Of a DNA stretch of 64,000 nucleotides, positions 42,521 through 50,231 are shown one piece after another; the stretch's first letter is position 1, and the number at the start of each line of letters is the position of its first letter. A model generated the notes under the pieces. That model did no database searches and was not told the DNA's origin. It worked only from the letters and a program-made list of their open reading frames with translations. A program made the translations under genes and the position numbers. The DNA is from JBBDWR01 sp040902745 (lineage in GTDB: Bacteria; Actinomycetota; UBA4738; HRBIN12): assembly GCA_040902745.1 (NCBI GenBank), contig JBBDWR010000013.1, forward strand, positions 62,001-126,000. The letters are read 5' to 3'.

Positions 42521-42542
42521 CGGTGGTCCTCCCTCGGCTCGG

Positions 42543-42560
42543 GCGCACATAGCCGTGCGC
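42543..42560 (-). promoter_or_regulatory. Small hairpin after the riboswitch, enclosing ATG 42550
   Basis: The minus strand reads GCGCAC-GGCTAT-GTGCGC, a perfect 6-bp stem. It lies between the aptamer and the terC ribosome site and has no U-tract, so it is not a terminator. It may be part of the expression platform or simply hide the upstream ATG. Confidence 0.5.
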
Positions 42561-42564
42561 GTCG

Positions 42565-42660
42565 GCCGAAGGTCTCTCCCACCCCGTTGGAGGGCTGCGA
42601 CACCGGGCGCGGAGCGCCGGAATGACGACGTCGCTTCGAGGGGATACTCCCCTTCGGTCC
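42565..42660 (-). ncRNA. yybP-ykoY (manganese) riboswitch upstream of terC
   Basis: The minus strand carries the family's conserved blocks in order: GGGGAGTA after the 5' P1 strand, CGTCGTCATTCC in the middle loop, and GGTGGGAGAGACC at the 3' end. P1 pairs CCGAAGG (42657-42651) with CCTTCGG (42573-42567). This aptamer binds Mn2+ and turns on exporters such as mntP and alx/terC. It sits 16 nt before the first possible start and 45 nt before the likely TTG start of a TerC gene, the classic partner. Confidence 0.92.
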
Positions 42661-42995
42661 GACAAGTCTACCGAACGCCTGGCGTTCTGCGGAACACCGC
42701 AGGTAGAGGGGCAAGCCTTACGGACGGTGGACCGAGAACTGTCCGCACTGGTCCGGGGTCCCGCCGAGCCAGGTTCAGTTCAGGCGGAGTCGTCCGTTCC
42801 AGGGTGACCCGCTGGAGCTCGATTCTGGTCGATTCTTCGAGTTCAAGGTGATGGGCACCCCCTTGGGGTGCCCATCACGAAGCGAACCCGATCTTGTCGT
42901 TCTTGCGTTGAAGCGCGTAGTCCGATATGAGTAGCCCGTCCGCAGGACGAGCCCGATAGTCGGCGAAAACGACCGACATAGGCAGGAGGCAAAGA
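42661..42995. other. Intergenic region before histidine kinase 1, no clear gene
   Basis: Apart from the 42848-42878 hairpin and the ribosome site aggagg at 42984-42989, I see no convincing gene. It holds the start region of the terC leader transcript on the minus strand and the promoter of the kinase on the plus strand. A 34-codon minus-strand frame (42875-42979) lacks a ribosome site. Confidence 0.5.
42848..42878. terminator. Perfect 14-bp inverted repeat upstream of histidine kinase 1
   Basis: GTGATGGGCACCCC-CTT-GGGGTGCCCATCAC forms a perfect 14-bp stem with a 3-nt loop. T-runs on either side are weak. It may separate the terC leader from the kinase transcript in either direction; there is no clear gene ending at it on the plus strand. 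Confidence 0.6.
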
Positions 42996-44450
42996 TTGGC
43001 CAGCTATACCACCGAAAGTGGCACGAGGTGGGAGGCCGGGGTCCGGCGGGAGGCTCCCGATCCTCGCACTCTGACTCGCCTACGGATGCTATATGCGGCT
43101 GTCTTCTTGGTGGCGGTCGCACTTCTAGCCGCCGAGTTGCTCAGAAGTCCTCAACCAATCCGATTTGCAGCCGCTGGGGCGCTCGTGTGGTTGGTGGCCG
43201 TTGTGCTTACAGACTTTCTTTCCGTCCCTGTTTGGGGGTCAGTCGTCCTCTCCCTTTCGTTTCCGCTGCTCCTTGCCGCAGGAATGGTTTTCCCTCCCTA
43301 TGTCGCTGGTGCGATGGCGCTACTCGGGTCGGGTGAACCAAGGGAGTGGAAGAGAGAGATTTCATTCGGGAGGGCCATCTTTAATCGAAGTCACATCGCT
43401 CTCGCCACGATGACGGCGTCGCTAGTCTTTCACGGCCTCGATGGCAATCCGCGTGATTGGCCGCTGGTCCTTGTCATCACAGCCGTCGCGCTCGTTGCCG
43501 ACATGGTCGTCAACCTGACCCTTGTAGTCGTCGCTGTGCAAATATCCACGCGCCTGCCCGTGAGGCAGATTATCGATCGCGTACTCCTTGGGCGCCCCAG
43601 GGAGCGCCTTATCGACTACGTGAGCGTCGGGCTCATGGCTCCAGTGATGGCGATCCTGTACCTGGAGGTCGGTGCGTGGGGGCTCCTAAGCGTCCTCGCG
43701 CCAGTAATCCTTGCCCATCAGCTATTCTCGAGGCACCGGGAGCTACGGCAGGTGACTTCCGCTGTCCGTTCAAAGAGTCGTGCTCTCGCATCAACTGTGG
43801 CCCGTATCGCGGATGAGCGACGCCAGGAGCGAGTGTTCGTCGCAGGGGATCTCCACGATGAGGTGTTGCAGCCCTTGTACAAGGTGCACCTCATGGGTCA
43901 GGTGCTTCGTCGTGATCTCGAGACAGGTCGCCTACTCGACCTGGATCAAGACCTTCCGGGTCTACTTCAGGCAACAGAGTCGGCGCAGGAGGCAATCCGC
44001 AGGTTGCTTCGCGACCTCCGCACTTCGTCGCTGGGAACCGGAGGCCTTGTCGGAACGCTGCAGCTACTAGTCAGAGACAATGCCGAACAGACGGGAATTC
44101 ATTACAGCATGAACCTTCAGGAGGTTCGAGGGTCGGCTCTAAGCGAACTCATTCTCTTTCAAGTGGCTAGGGAATCGGTCGCCAACATCGAGAGGCACTC
44201 TGGTGCCACCGAAGTTTCAATAGAGCTGTTTCGGGAGTTGGACGCCATCTGCCTTTCCATCCGTGATAACGGCCGCGGTTTCGAACCCTCCCTCGTTGAT
44301 AGGACGGCGCACTTTGGTCTTCAGCTAGCTCGCGAGCGAGTTGAGGCGATCGATGGGCGCCTCGTTATCGAGTCTTACGAGTTATCAGGAACGATGGTGG
44401 TTGCCCGGGTGCCGGCTCGTTCCTCCTGGGACAATCGAACAGACGACTGA
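42996..44450 (+). CDS. Orphan membrane sensor histidine kinase 1 (NarL/DegS-type, HisKA_3)
   Basis: The 484-residue protein starts at TTG 42996, placed by aggaggc 6 nt upstream. About six membrane helices (residues 30-255) contain a conserved cytoplasmic loop, GSGEPREWKREIS then RAIFNRS, shared with the second kinase. The dimerisation/phosphoacceptor box is DLHDEVLQPLY with His287. The ATPase domain has RESVANIERHSGA (N box) and IRDNGRGFEP (G1). No response regulator lies next to it. Base composition is more A+T-rich than in the surrounding genes. Perfect 14-bp hairpins stand on both sides of the gene. Confidence 0.9.
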   Translation: MASYTTESGTRWEAGVRREAPDPRTLTRLRMLYAAVFLVAVALLAAELLRSPQPIRFAAAGALVWLVAVVLTDFLSVPVWGSVVLSLSFPLLLAAGMVFPPYVAGAMALLGSGEPREWKREISFGRAIFNRSHIALATMTASLVFHGLDGNPRDWPLVLVITAVALVADMVVNLTLVVVAVQISTRLPVRQIIDRVLLGRPRERLIDYVSVGLMAPVMAILYLEVGAWGLLSVLAPVILAHQLFSRHRELRQVTSAVRSKSRALASTVARIADERRQERVFVAGDLHDEVLQPLYKVHLMGQVLRRDLETGRLLDLDQDLPGLLQATESAQEAIRRLLRDLRTSSLGTGGLVGTLQLLVRDNAEQTGIHYSMNLQEVRGSALSELILFQVARESVANIERHSGATEVSIELFRELDAICLSIRDNGRGFEPSLVDRTAHFGLQLARERVEAIDGRLVIESYELSGTMVVARVPARSSWDNRTDD

Positions 44451-44454
44451 AATG

Positions 44455-44486
44455 CTAGAAGGGACCCCAATCGGGGTCCCTTCTAG
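44455..44486. terminator. Bidirectional terminator hairpin between kinase 1 and the small peptide gene
   Basis: CTAGAAGGGACCCC-AATC-GGGGTCCCTTCTAG is a perfect 14-bp stem with a 4-nt loop. It starts 5 nt after the kinase 1 stop and lies 31 nt beyond the stop of the minus-strand 27-residue gene. It can therefore serve both convergent transcripts. Confidence 0.8.
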
Positions 44487-44516
44487 CCAGTCGTGTTGCT
44501 CGATCAGACTCTGTGC

Positions 44517-44600
44517 CTAGAACTTGTGATGGGCGCCACCGGCCATGACGAGCGCGAGAAGCGAGCCAAGAGCGATGGCGATCCGCTTGATGTTGTTCAT
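44517..44600 (-). CDS. Small hydrophobic peptide (27 residues), possible secreted signal
   Basis: The minus-strand frame from ATG 44600 encodes a peptide starting MNNIKRIAIALGSLLALVMA and ending GGAHHKF. It has a basic N-terminus, an 18-residue hydrophobic core and a small polar tail, so it looks like a signal peptide with only a few residues after an Ala-Gly-Gly-Ala cleavage-like site, or a one-helix membrane peptide. A strong ribosome site (agggagg) lies 6 nt before the ATG, and a bidirectional hairpin lies just downstream. It sits between two paralogous orphan sensor kinases. I know of no described family; a pheromone or kinase-modulating role is inference. Confidence 0.55.
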   Translation of the reverse strand: MNNIKRIAIALGSLLALVMAGGAHHKF

Positions 44601-44897
44601 GTGGTGCCTCCCTCTCTAGCGGGCGAGGTAAGCCCCACCCCGCGACGGACCTCTTCCCTTGAAGCGTTCGAGATCCTTTGGAACCGCGACCAGAATGGGG
44701 GACGGCCATCAAGGGGACAAGCCCGCCGTCATTCCTACGTCGGAAGGCGTAGTCACTGGCTCGTTGAGCGGCCCCAGGTGGAGGCTTCAATTCGGCGGAA
44801 CGACACTGCATCATTGGGATTGGATCCGGGGACGGGTCTCTCGGATTTTTTGTGTGTCTGTGAGAGGACGATTCTGAGCGACTCCCAAGCAGCTGCG

Positions 44898-46391
44898 ATG
44901 TCCGTCAGGCGGCCGACGCTTCTGACCTATTGGGGCGTGGCGGTGGTCGTCCCTGTCGTGTCTGTCATCACATACCTGGCGGTTGACCAGTGGAGTTCGT
45001 CGCGGCACTTCCCCGTGTTTTGGATCCTCCTGATCGCAGCGATAGAACTGCTTCCAGTAGCCACTTGGCGTGAGACGCAAGTTAGCTTGGGTTTCCCGGT
45101 CCTTATCGCAGTCGCGTTGCTGTTCCCTCCGGGCGTCGCCGCCACAATCGCGTTCCTAGGATCATCCGATCCGCGCGAACTTCGTCGAGAGGTGAGCCCT
45201 CTTAGAGCCCTTTTCAATCGGTCACAGGTAGGGCTCGCTGTGCTGGCAGCAAGCGCTGTCTTTCATTCCCTCACGACTGTTGAAGCTCGTCTGATCGAGA
45301 TCCTTCCCGTTGCTCTTCTTGCGACGCTTGTCGACTACGCGATCAACATCGGTCTTGTAACTAGCGCGGTCTGCCTTGCGTACAGGCTTTCCCCTCTTGA
45401 GGTCGTGCCGAGACTCTTGGGAAAGGGGCAGGAGTTCCTCTTCACATACGTCGGATTGGGGCTAGTCGGCACCGTGTTTGCCAAGCTGTTCTTGGAAGTT
45501 GGTATCTGGTCCGTGATTACCGTGCTGGCGCCACTGCTGTTTGCTAGGCAGATGTTTTTCCGTTCCCGAGCGCTCGAAGAGGCGCATAAGGAGTTGCAGG
45601 AGCGTGAGCAGGTTCTCAGGGTTCTTTCGAATCGCATGGCGGAGGAACGCCAGGACGAGCGCACGGCCATCGCTGCATACCTGCATGACGATCTCGCGCA
45701 GCTTCTCTTCCGATTGTCGATTCAGGTCGACGTCGCGAGAAGACATCTCTCCGCGGGCAAGCTCGACGAGGTCGAGGAGGGCCTGGAGAAGATCAAGGGG
45801 ACCAAGCAAGAAACGTCAGATCGCGTTCGGGCGTTGATCCGCGACCTGCATCGTTCACCGCTCGGGCATGCCGGTCTGGCCGAGGCGATCCGTGAGTTCG
45901 TGGCCGAGGCCGGCCGGGACTCGGGGGTCGCGTTCCGCGTCGATGTCGAGGAGATCGACCTGCCCGCACCGATCGCCTTGCTGATCTATCACGTGGCGCG
46001 CGAGGCCACGATGAACTCACTCAAACACGCGCAGGCGAAGAACGTGGAGATCAGGGTGCATGAGGAGGATCAGGAGATCGCGCTGGTGATCGCCGACGAC
46101 GGCGCAGGCTTCGACAGTGATGCCCCCGGGCCCGAAGGTCACTTCGGCATGGCGATGATGCGTGACCGAGCGACGGTCGGTGGCGGCACCTTCGAGGTCC
46201 AGAGCGCACCCGGCGCCGGGACGACGATCACGGTCCGCTTCCCGACCTCGCTGCTGCAAGAGGTGCGGGGTCCGGATGATCCCCGGCCCTCCGTTCCCGT
46301 TGCGGGAGCGCACCAGGACGATGCTTCCCCCGATACCCCCGCGCCTTCCGACGGTACGGCGTCCGATCCGCCGGCATCGGTGCCGGCGTGA
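44898..46391 (+). CDS. Orphan membrane sensor histidine kinase 2 (NarL/DegS-type, HisKA_3)
   Basis: A 497-residue paralogue of kinase 1: the same membrane domain (about 10-230) with FPPGVAATIAFLGSSDPREL and RREVSPLRALFNRS, a short coiled coil, the phosphoacceptor box YLHDDLAQLLF (His263), an N box (REATMNSLKHAQAK) and IADDGAGFDSD. The last 45 residues are a Pro/Asp/Ser-rich tail. ATG 44898 is chosen because upstream codons lack homology; a TTG further upstream is possible. The DNA is A+T-rich up to about 45,830 and strongly G+C-rich after it, within the gene. The 3' end overlaps the convergent DUF5317 gene by 164 nt. No response regulator is adjacent. Confidence 0.88.
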   Translation: MSVRRPTLLTYWGVAVVVPVVSVITYLAVDQWSSSRHFPVFWILLIAAIELLPVATWRETQVSLGFPVLIAVALLFPPGVAATIAFLGSSDPRELRREVSPLRALFNRSQVGLAVLAASAVFHSLTTVEARLIEILPVALLATLVDYAINIGLVTSAVCLAYRLSPLEVVPRLLGKGQEFLFTYVGLGLVGTVFAKLFLEVGIWSVITVLAPLLFARQMFFRSRALEEAHKELQEREQVLRVLSNRMAEERQDERTAIAAYLHDDLAQLLFRLSIQVDVARRHLSAGKLDEVEEGLEKIKGTKQETSDRVRALIRDLHRSPLGHAGLAEAIREFVAEAGRDSGVAFRVDVEEIDLPAPIALLIYHVAREATMNSLKHAQAKNVEIRVHEEDQEIALVIADDGAGFDSDAPGPEGHFGMAMMRDRATVGGGTFEVQSAPGAGTTITVRFPTSLLQEVRGPDDPRPSVPVAGAHQDDASPDTPAPSDGTASDPPASVPA

Positions 46392-46917
46392 GCATGATGC
46401 CGACCACCGCCCACGCGAGGCCCGCGTAGGCCAGCAGGTCACCCGCACTGACCACGATCCGCAATGGTTCCAGCGGGATCGTGTCACCGAATTCCGGGAG
46501 CAGGTCTTCCTCGGTCGAGAGATGGTGCTTGCCGTCCGGGGACCGCTCGAGCGAGGCGATGTCCGCGTCGTTCCCTCCTGCATTGAGGATCGCGCTCGCG
46601 CTTACGGGCATGCCGCCGTTGGGAGAGATCACGGCCAGGTTGAGCACGAGGCCGACGAAGATCAGCGCGAATCCCGGTACCCGTCGGTTCACCCAAAGGA
46701 ACACCAAGAGCACCGGGTAGCTCGCCACGAGCACTCCGGCCGCGACCGCCTCCAGCGTCCGACTGCCGTCGGTCGGGAGCGTCACGATCTGCATCGCGAG
46801 CCCCAACGGAGCGAGTACCCACCAGTGCAGGTGGAGAGACTCGAAGCCGCGCAGTCGGCCGCCGGCGATAAAGCCGGCCCCGACGGCGAGGAGCACGATC
46901 GCCAGCGGAAGGTTCAT
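46228..46917 (-). CDS. DUF5317-family membrane protein
   Basis: The 229-residue protein has five hydrophobic segments (about residues 3-20, 32-48, 58-78, 82-100 and 150-175) and a conserved extracytoplasmic loop (VISPNGGMPVSASAILNAGG). This matches the DUF5317 family of unknown function. The final 45 residues are basic and low-complexity and lie inside the 3' end of kinase 2 on the other strand, so the true end may be extended by stop-codon loss. Confidence 0.75.
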   Translation of the reverse strand: MNLPLAIVLLAVGAGFIAGGRLRGFESLHLHWWVLAPLGLAMQIVTLPTDGSRTLEAVAAGVLVASYPVLLVFLWVNRRVPGFALIFVGLVLNLAVISPNGGMPVSASAILNAGGNDADIASLERSPDGKHHLSTEEDLLPEFGDTIPLEPLRIVVSAGDLLAYAGLAWAVVGIMLTPAPMPADRTPYRRKARGYRGKHRPGALPQRERRAGDHPDPAPLAAARSGSGP

Positions 46918-47016
46918 CTCGGTCGGCCCCAGGTCGGGGAGGGACGGGCCGGCCGGTATCGTGCGCCGTCGCTGAGTCCCTGTCCAGTAGGAACGGCCCC
47001 GCGACGGCGCGTTGGT

Positions 47017-47466
47017 CTAAGCGGTCGTGCTCAGCAGCGCTTCCTTGCGTGCGGCCATGCGGCCACCCAGCGATTCGAGCTCGCCCTTGTCGAGAACCTG
47101 CCTGGCTTGCTTGAACATCTGGTTTTCCTCTTCCTCGATGTGGTGCTCGAGGTTCTCCTTCATCACGGTGAACTTGGCTCCCCAGCGCTCGTCGTCGAAC
47201 GGCGTCCGCTCGATCTCACCCATGATCTCGTCCACGACGTGGTGCTCCTCGTAGGCCTCGAGGGTGATCTCCTTGGTCTTCACGTGCTCCTTGAGGGCGG
47301 GGTAGAAGATCTCCTCTTCGATGGCCTCGTGCACCGTGAGCTCGGTCTTGATCTTGCCGAACAGCTCCTCACGGGTTTTGACGCCTCGCTCCGTCGTCGA
47401 GTCCACCTTTTCCAGCAGGCCCTTGACCTTCTCGTGATCGTTCTTCAACAGCGTGATCGCGTCCAT
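47017..47466 (-). CDS. Hemerythrin HHE-domain protein
   Basis: The 149-residue protein starts at ATG 47466 (MDAITLLKNDHEKVKGLLEK), with ggagcga upstream. It has the His/Glu pattern of hemerythrin-like four-helix bundles: LLKNDHEKV, TVHEAIEEEIFYPAL, YEEHHVVDEIM and LEHHIEEEENQMF. These residues bind a di-iron centre that senses or stores O2 or reactive species. It is divergent from the NERD helicase gene (88 nt between starts). Confidence 0.9.
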   Translation of the reverse strand: MDAITLLKNDHEKVKGLLEKVDSTTERGVKTREELFGKIKTELTVHEAIEEEIFYPALKEHVKTKEITLEAYEEHHVVDEIMGEIERTPFDDERWGAKFTVMKENLEHHIEEEENQMFKQARQVLDKGELESLGGRMAARKEALLSTTA

Positions 47467-47554
47467 CGCATCTCGCTCCTTCGTGTCGTCGGACACGACA
47501 GGTTCCCGAGAAGCCGAGCGACGAAACCCGCAGTGCGCCCGGTAGCATCCCGCC

Positions 47555-49213
47555 ATGGCGAGGATGGTGCCGTTCCCGATGCTGCCCACCCGCAGCACCG
47601 CAGAGGTCCGTCTCTACGAGGGCTTCCTCGAGCAACTGGATGACGCCTATGTGATCTACCACTCCGTCGATTGGGTGCTGGCGGGGCACGATGAGGGCGA
47701 GGCGGACTTCGTGATCGCGCACCCCGAAGATGGACTGCTCGCCCTCGAGGTCAAGGGCGGGCGACTGGACTACGACCCTGGGACGCGTTCGTGGACCCAA
47801 ACCGGGCGCGATGGGAGGCATCACCTCAAGAAGGACCCGTTCACCCAGGCGAAGGGCGCGATGCACTCCCTGGTGGACATCCTGCAAGCCCAGCCTGGCT
47901 GGGACCGGTGGAAGCCGTCGTTCGGGTTCGGGCTCGCGTTCCCGGACGGGACCTACGAGCGCGAGGCGCACCCCGGCGCTCCGGTCGAGTTGGTGATCGA
48001 CCGCGACGATGTTCACCGACTTGCAGAGCGGGTCCCACAGTTGATGGGCGTCGCCAAGCGTCCCGGCAGGGCGTTCGGCGCCGAGGGCATGGACGCGCTC
48101 GCCACGGCACTCGGGTTTCGGGTCGCGATCCGTACGCCACTGAAGTTCGAGTTCGACGAGGACGATCGCAAGATCGTCGAGCTGACCGACGATCAAGCAT
48201 GGATCCTCGCCTACATCGAGCACCGCGAACGCGCAGCGATCACCGGTTCCGCGGGCTGCGGCAAGACCTTGCTCGCGATCCAGATCGCCAAGCGCCTCGC
48301 TGCGAAGGAGCACCGGACGCTGCTCACCTGCTTCAACAAGCGCCTAGCCGACTACCTGCGAGCCGAGACGCAGGGAGTGGCGAACCTCGAGGTCGCACAT
48401 TTCCACGATCTCGCCTACCACCTGGCGAAGGAGGCGGGACTCGGCGTTGCCGACGACGATCGCTCGAACGACGCCACCTACTTCGAGGACACGCTGCCCT
48501 CGCTGATGGAGGAGGCATCCCGCGTGCTCGGGCCCCGGTACGAGGCGGTCGTCGTCGACGAGGCGCAGGACTTCCGCGAGCATTGGTGGCCGGCGTTGTT
48601 GTCGCTGCACCGCGATCCGGACGACGGCATCCTCTACGTGTTCGCCGACGACGACCAGAACCTCTACGGTGGGGCGCTTCCCGTGGGACCCGAGGTGCAC
48701 TGCCCGCCCTTGCCGAGCAACATGAGGAACACCCGCGCGATCCACGAGTTCGTCTCGGTATTCCACAGGGGAGGAGCATCGGCCTCCGCGAAGGGACCGC
48801 CGGGACGCCCACCCGAGATCCTCGACTACGCCGATGAACCGGGGCTGCTGCGATTGCTCGGCGTCGTGCTGACGAACCTCGCCGATACCGAAGAGATCCC
48901 CCTGGAGGACATCGTGATCCTGACGACGTCGGGGCGATCCAAGAGCGTGGTCCAAGCGCAGAGCGAGATCGCCGGCTACCGGCTCTCCGACGTCGCGGAG
49001 CCGGGAACGGTGCTCGTATCCAGCGTGCACGGGTTCAAGGGGCTCGAACGGCCGGTGGTGATATTGGCGGAGGTCGGCGACCGAGACCATGCCGACGTCG
49101 ACGAGTATCTCTACGTGGGCGGATCCCGCGCACGACATCACCTGATCGTGCTGGCCACCGAGCCCGTCGCTCGACAGCTGCGGGAACGGGTTCGCGAGCG
49201 CCTCGGGTCCTGA
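47555..49213 (+). CDS. NERD nuclease-related domain / UvrD-like helicase fusion
   Basis: A 552-residue protein. The N-terminal NERD domain (about 15-120) has the nuclease-type residues GEADFVI and LALEVKGG (D...E-x-K). The helicase part has Walker A GSAGCGKT (about residue 230), HFHDLAYHL, VVVDEAQDFREHWW (Walker B), FADDDQNLYGG (motif III), and HGFKGLERPVVI (motif V). Proteins of this build act on DNA and are often found in defence or repair contexts. Here the neighbours are housekeeping-like, so the role is open. ATG 47555 is 6 nt after TAGCAT, probably leaderless. Confidence 0.9.
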   Translation: MARMVPFPMLPTRSTAEVRLYEGFLEQLDDAYVIYHSVDWVLAGHDEGEADFVIAHPEDGLLALEVKGGRLDYDPGTRSWTQTGRDGRHHLKKDPFTQAKGAMHSLVDILQAQPGWDRWKPSFGFGLAFPDGTYEREAHPGAPVELVIDRDDVHRLAERVPQLMGVAKRPGRAFGAEGMDALATALGFRVAIRTPLKFEFDEDDRKIVELTDDQAWILAYIEHRERAAITGSAGCGKTLLAIQIAKRLAAKEHRTLLTCFNKRLADYLRAETQGVANLEVAHFHDLAYHLAKEAGLGVADDDRSNDATYFEDTLPSLMEEASRVLGPRYEAVVVDEAQDFREHWWPALLSLHRDPDDGILYVFADDDQNLYGGALPVGPEVHCPPLPSNMRNTRAIHEFVSVFHRGGASASAKGPPGRPPEILDYADEPGLLRLLGVVLTNLADTEEIPLEDIVILTTSGRSKSVVQAQSEIAGYRLSDVAEPGTVLVSSVHGFKGLERPVVILAEVGDRDHADVDEYLYVGGSRARHHLIVLATEPVARQLRERVRERLGS

Positions 49214-49282
49214 GATTCCGGCTGCGTAGGTTCGCCGCCTGCAACTGGCCTCGCTTACGCGCCCGGCACCTACAGTGGAGTG

Positions 49283-50170
49283 GTGGTCAGCGTGCAGGAT
49301 CTCGGCTACTTCGGCCCCGACAGCGTTTCGTGGCAGGTGCACCGCGAGGTCACGGTGCTGTTCGGGGGTGCGCGGGCGCTGCTGTTGCAGTCGGCACATC
49401 CGCTGGTCGTCGCGGGGGCCCGCCAGACGGGGATGTTCCAACGGAACCCGTGGAAGCGGCTCCAGCGCACGCTGCTGTTGCAGTACACCCTCACGTTCGG
49501 GACGAGGGCTCAGGCGGATGCTGCGGCCGAACGCATCAACGCGGTGCACGGTCCCGTGCATGGGATCGACGAAGTCACCGGCAAGCGATACGACGCGCTG
49601 GACCCGGAACTGCTCCTGTGGGTGCACGCGGTGCTCGTCGACAGCGCGCTGCTGTTCGAGCGGTTGACGATCGGCCGACTAGACGACGTGGGACGACAGC
49701 GGTTCCACGACGAGCAGAAGCTCGCCGCCGAATTCTGTCGCGTTCCGCGGGACATGATCCCTGCAACGATCGCCGACCTGCGCGCGTATCTACGTGACAT
49801 GCTCGTGGGCGATCAGCTCTTGGTGACCGACGATGCACGGACCGTTGCCGGGCTGTTCGCTCATCCGCCGGCGGAGGCCGAGTGGAAGCCCGTGCTTCGT
49901 GCGGTGTCCTGGTGGGCGTTCGGGACGCTCCCGTCACGGTTGCGCGAGGGGTACGGTGTCAGGTGGAACCGGGCGAAGCAGGCGACGCTTCGTTCCTCGC
50001 TCGCCGGTGTGAAACTCGGGCACCGCGCGATCCCGCCGAAGTATCGGTACATCGCCCCGTACCAGGAGTGGGTACACCGTCGTCGTGGTCAGCCGTCCAG
50101 CGGTGTCGTCGAGCAGGCACGGAAGCAGGTCGGGATCCGGCTGCCGAGCGGGCCGGACCCCTCGCGGTGA
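49283..50170 (+). CDS. DUF2236 / MpaB-family putative heme oxygenase
   Basis: The roughly 295-residue protein matches the DUF2236 (oxygenase MpaB) family: WQVHREVTVLFGGARALLLQ, HPLVVAGARQTGMF, LLLWVHAVLVDSALLFERLT and a C-terminal PPKYRYIAPYQEWVHRR. Family members include the b-type heme rubber oxygenase Lcp; His in VHAVL-like segments and basic residues are candidate heme contacts. The TACAGT box 6 nt before GTG 49283 favours that start over GTG 49280. Substrate unknown. Confidence 0.85.
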   Translation: MVSVQDLGYFGPDSVSWQVHREVTVLFGGARALLLQSAHPLVVAGARQTGMFQRNPWKRLQRTLLLQYTLTFGTRAQADAAAERINAVHGPVHGIDEVTGKRYDALDPELLLWVHAVLVDSALLFERLTIGRLDDVGRQRFHDEQKLAAEFCRVPRDMIPATIADLRAYLRDMLVGDQLLVTDDARTVAGLFAHPPAEAEWKPVLRAVSWWAFGTLPSRLREGYGVRWNRAKQATLRSSLAGVKLGHRAIPPKYRYIAPYQEWVHRRRGQPSSGVVEQARKQVGIRLPSGPDPSR

Positions 50171-50231
50171 TGTCTGAGGACCTGCGCTCGCTTGCGGGAT
50201 GCGGCGGGTTCGGGGCGCTACGCTCGACCGC

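Noticed and set aside
42622..42807. Plus-strand 61-codon frame before kinase 1
   Set aside because: It overlaps the riboswitch region antisense, lacks a ribosome site and has no protein-like pattern.
42848..42979. UGA codon immediately before a stable hairpin on the minus strand, suggesting a selenocysteine/SECIS site
   Set aside because: The stem is perfect and includes the UGA itself, the loop has only 3 nt without the SelB-type loop or bulge, the 34-codon upstream frame has no ribosome site, and the downstream frame is not protein-like. A terminator-type hairpin explains it better.
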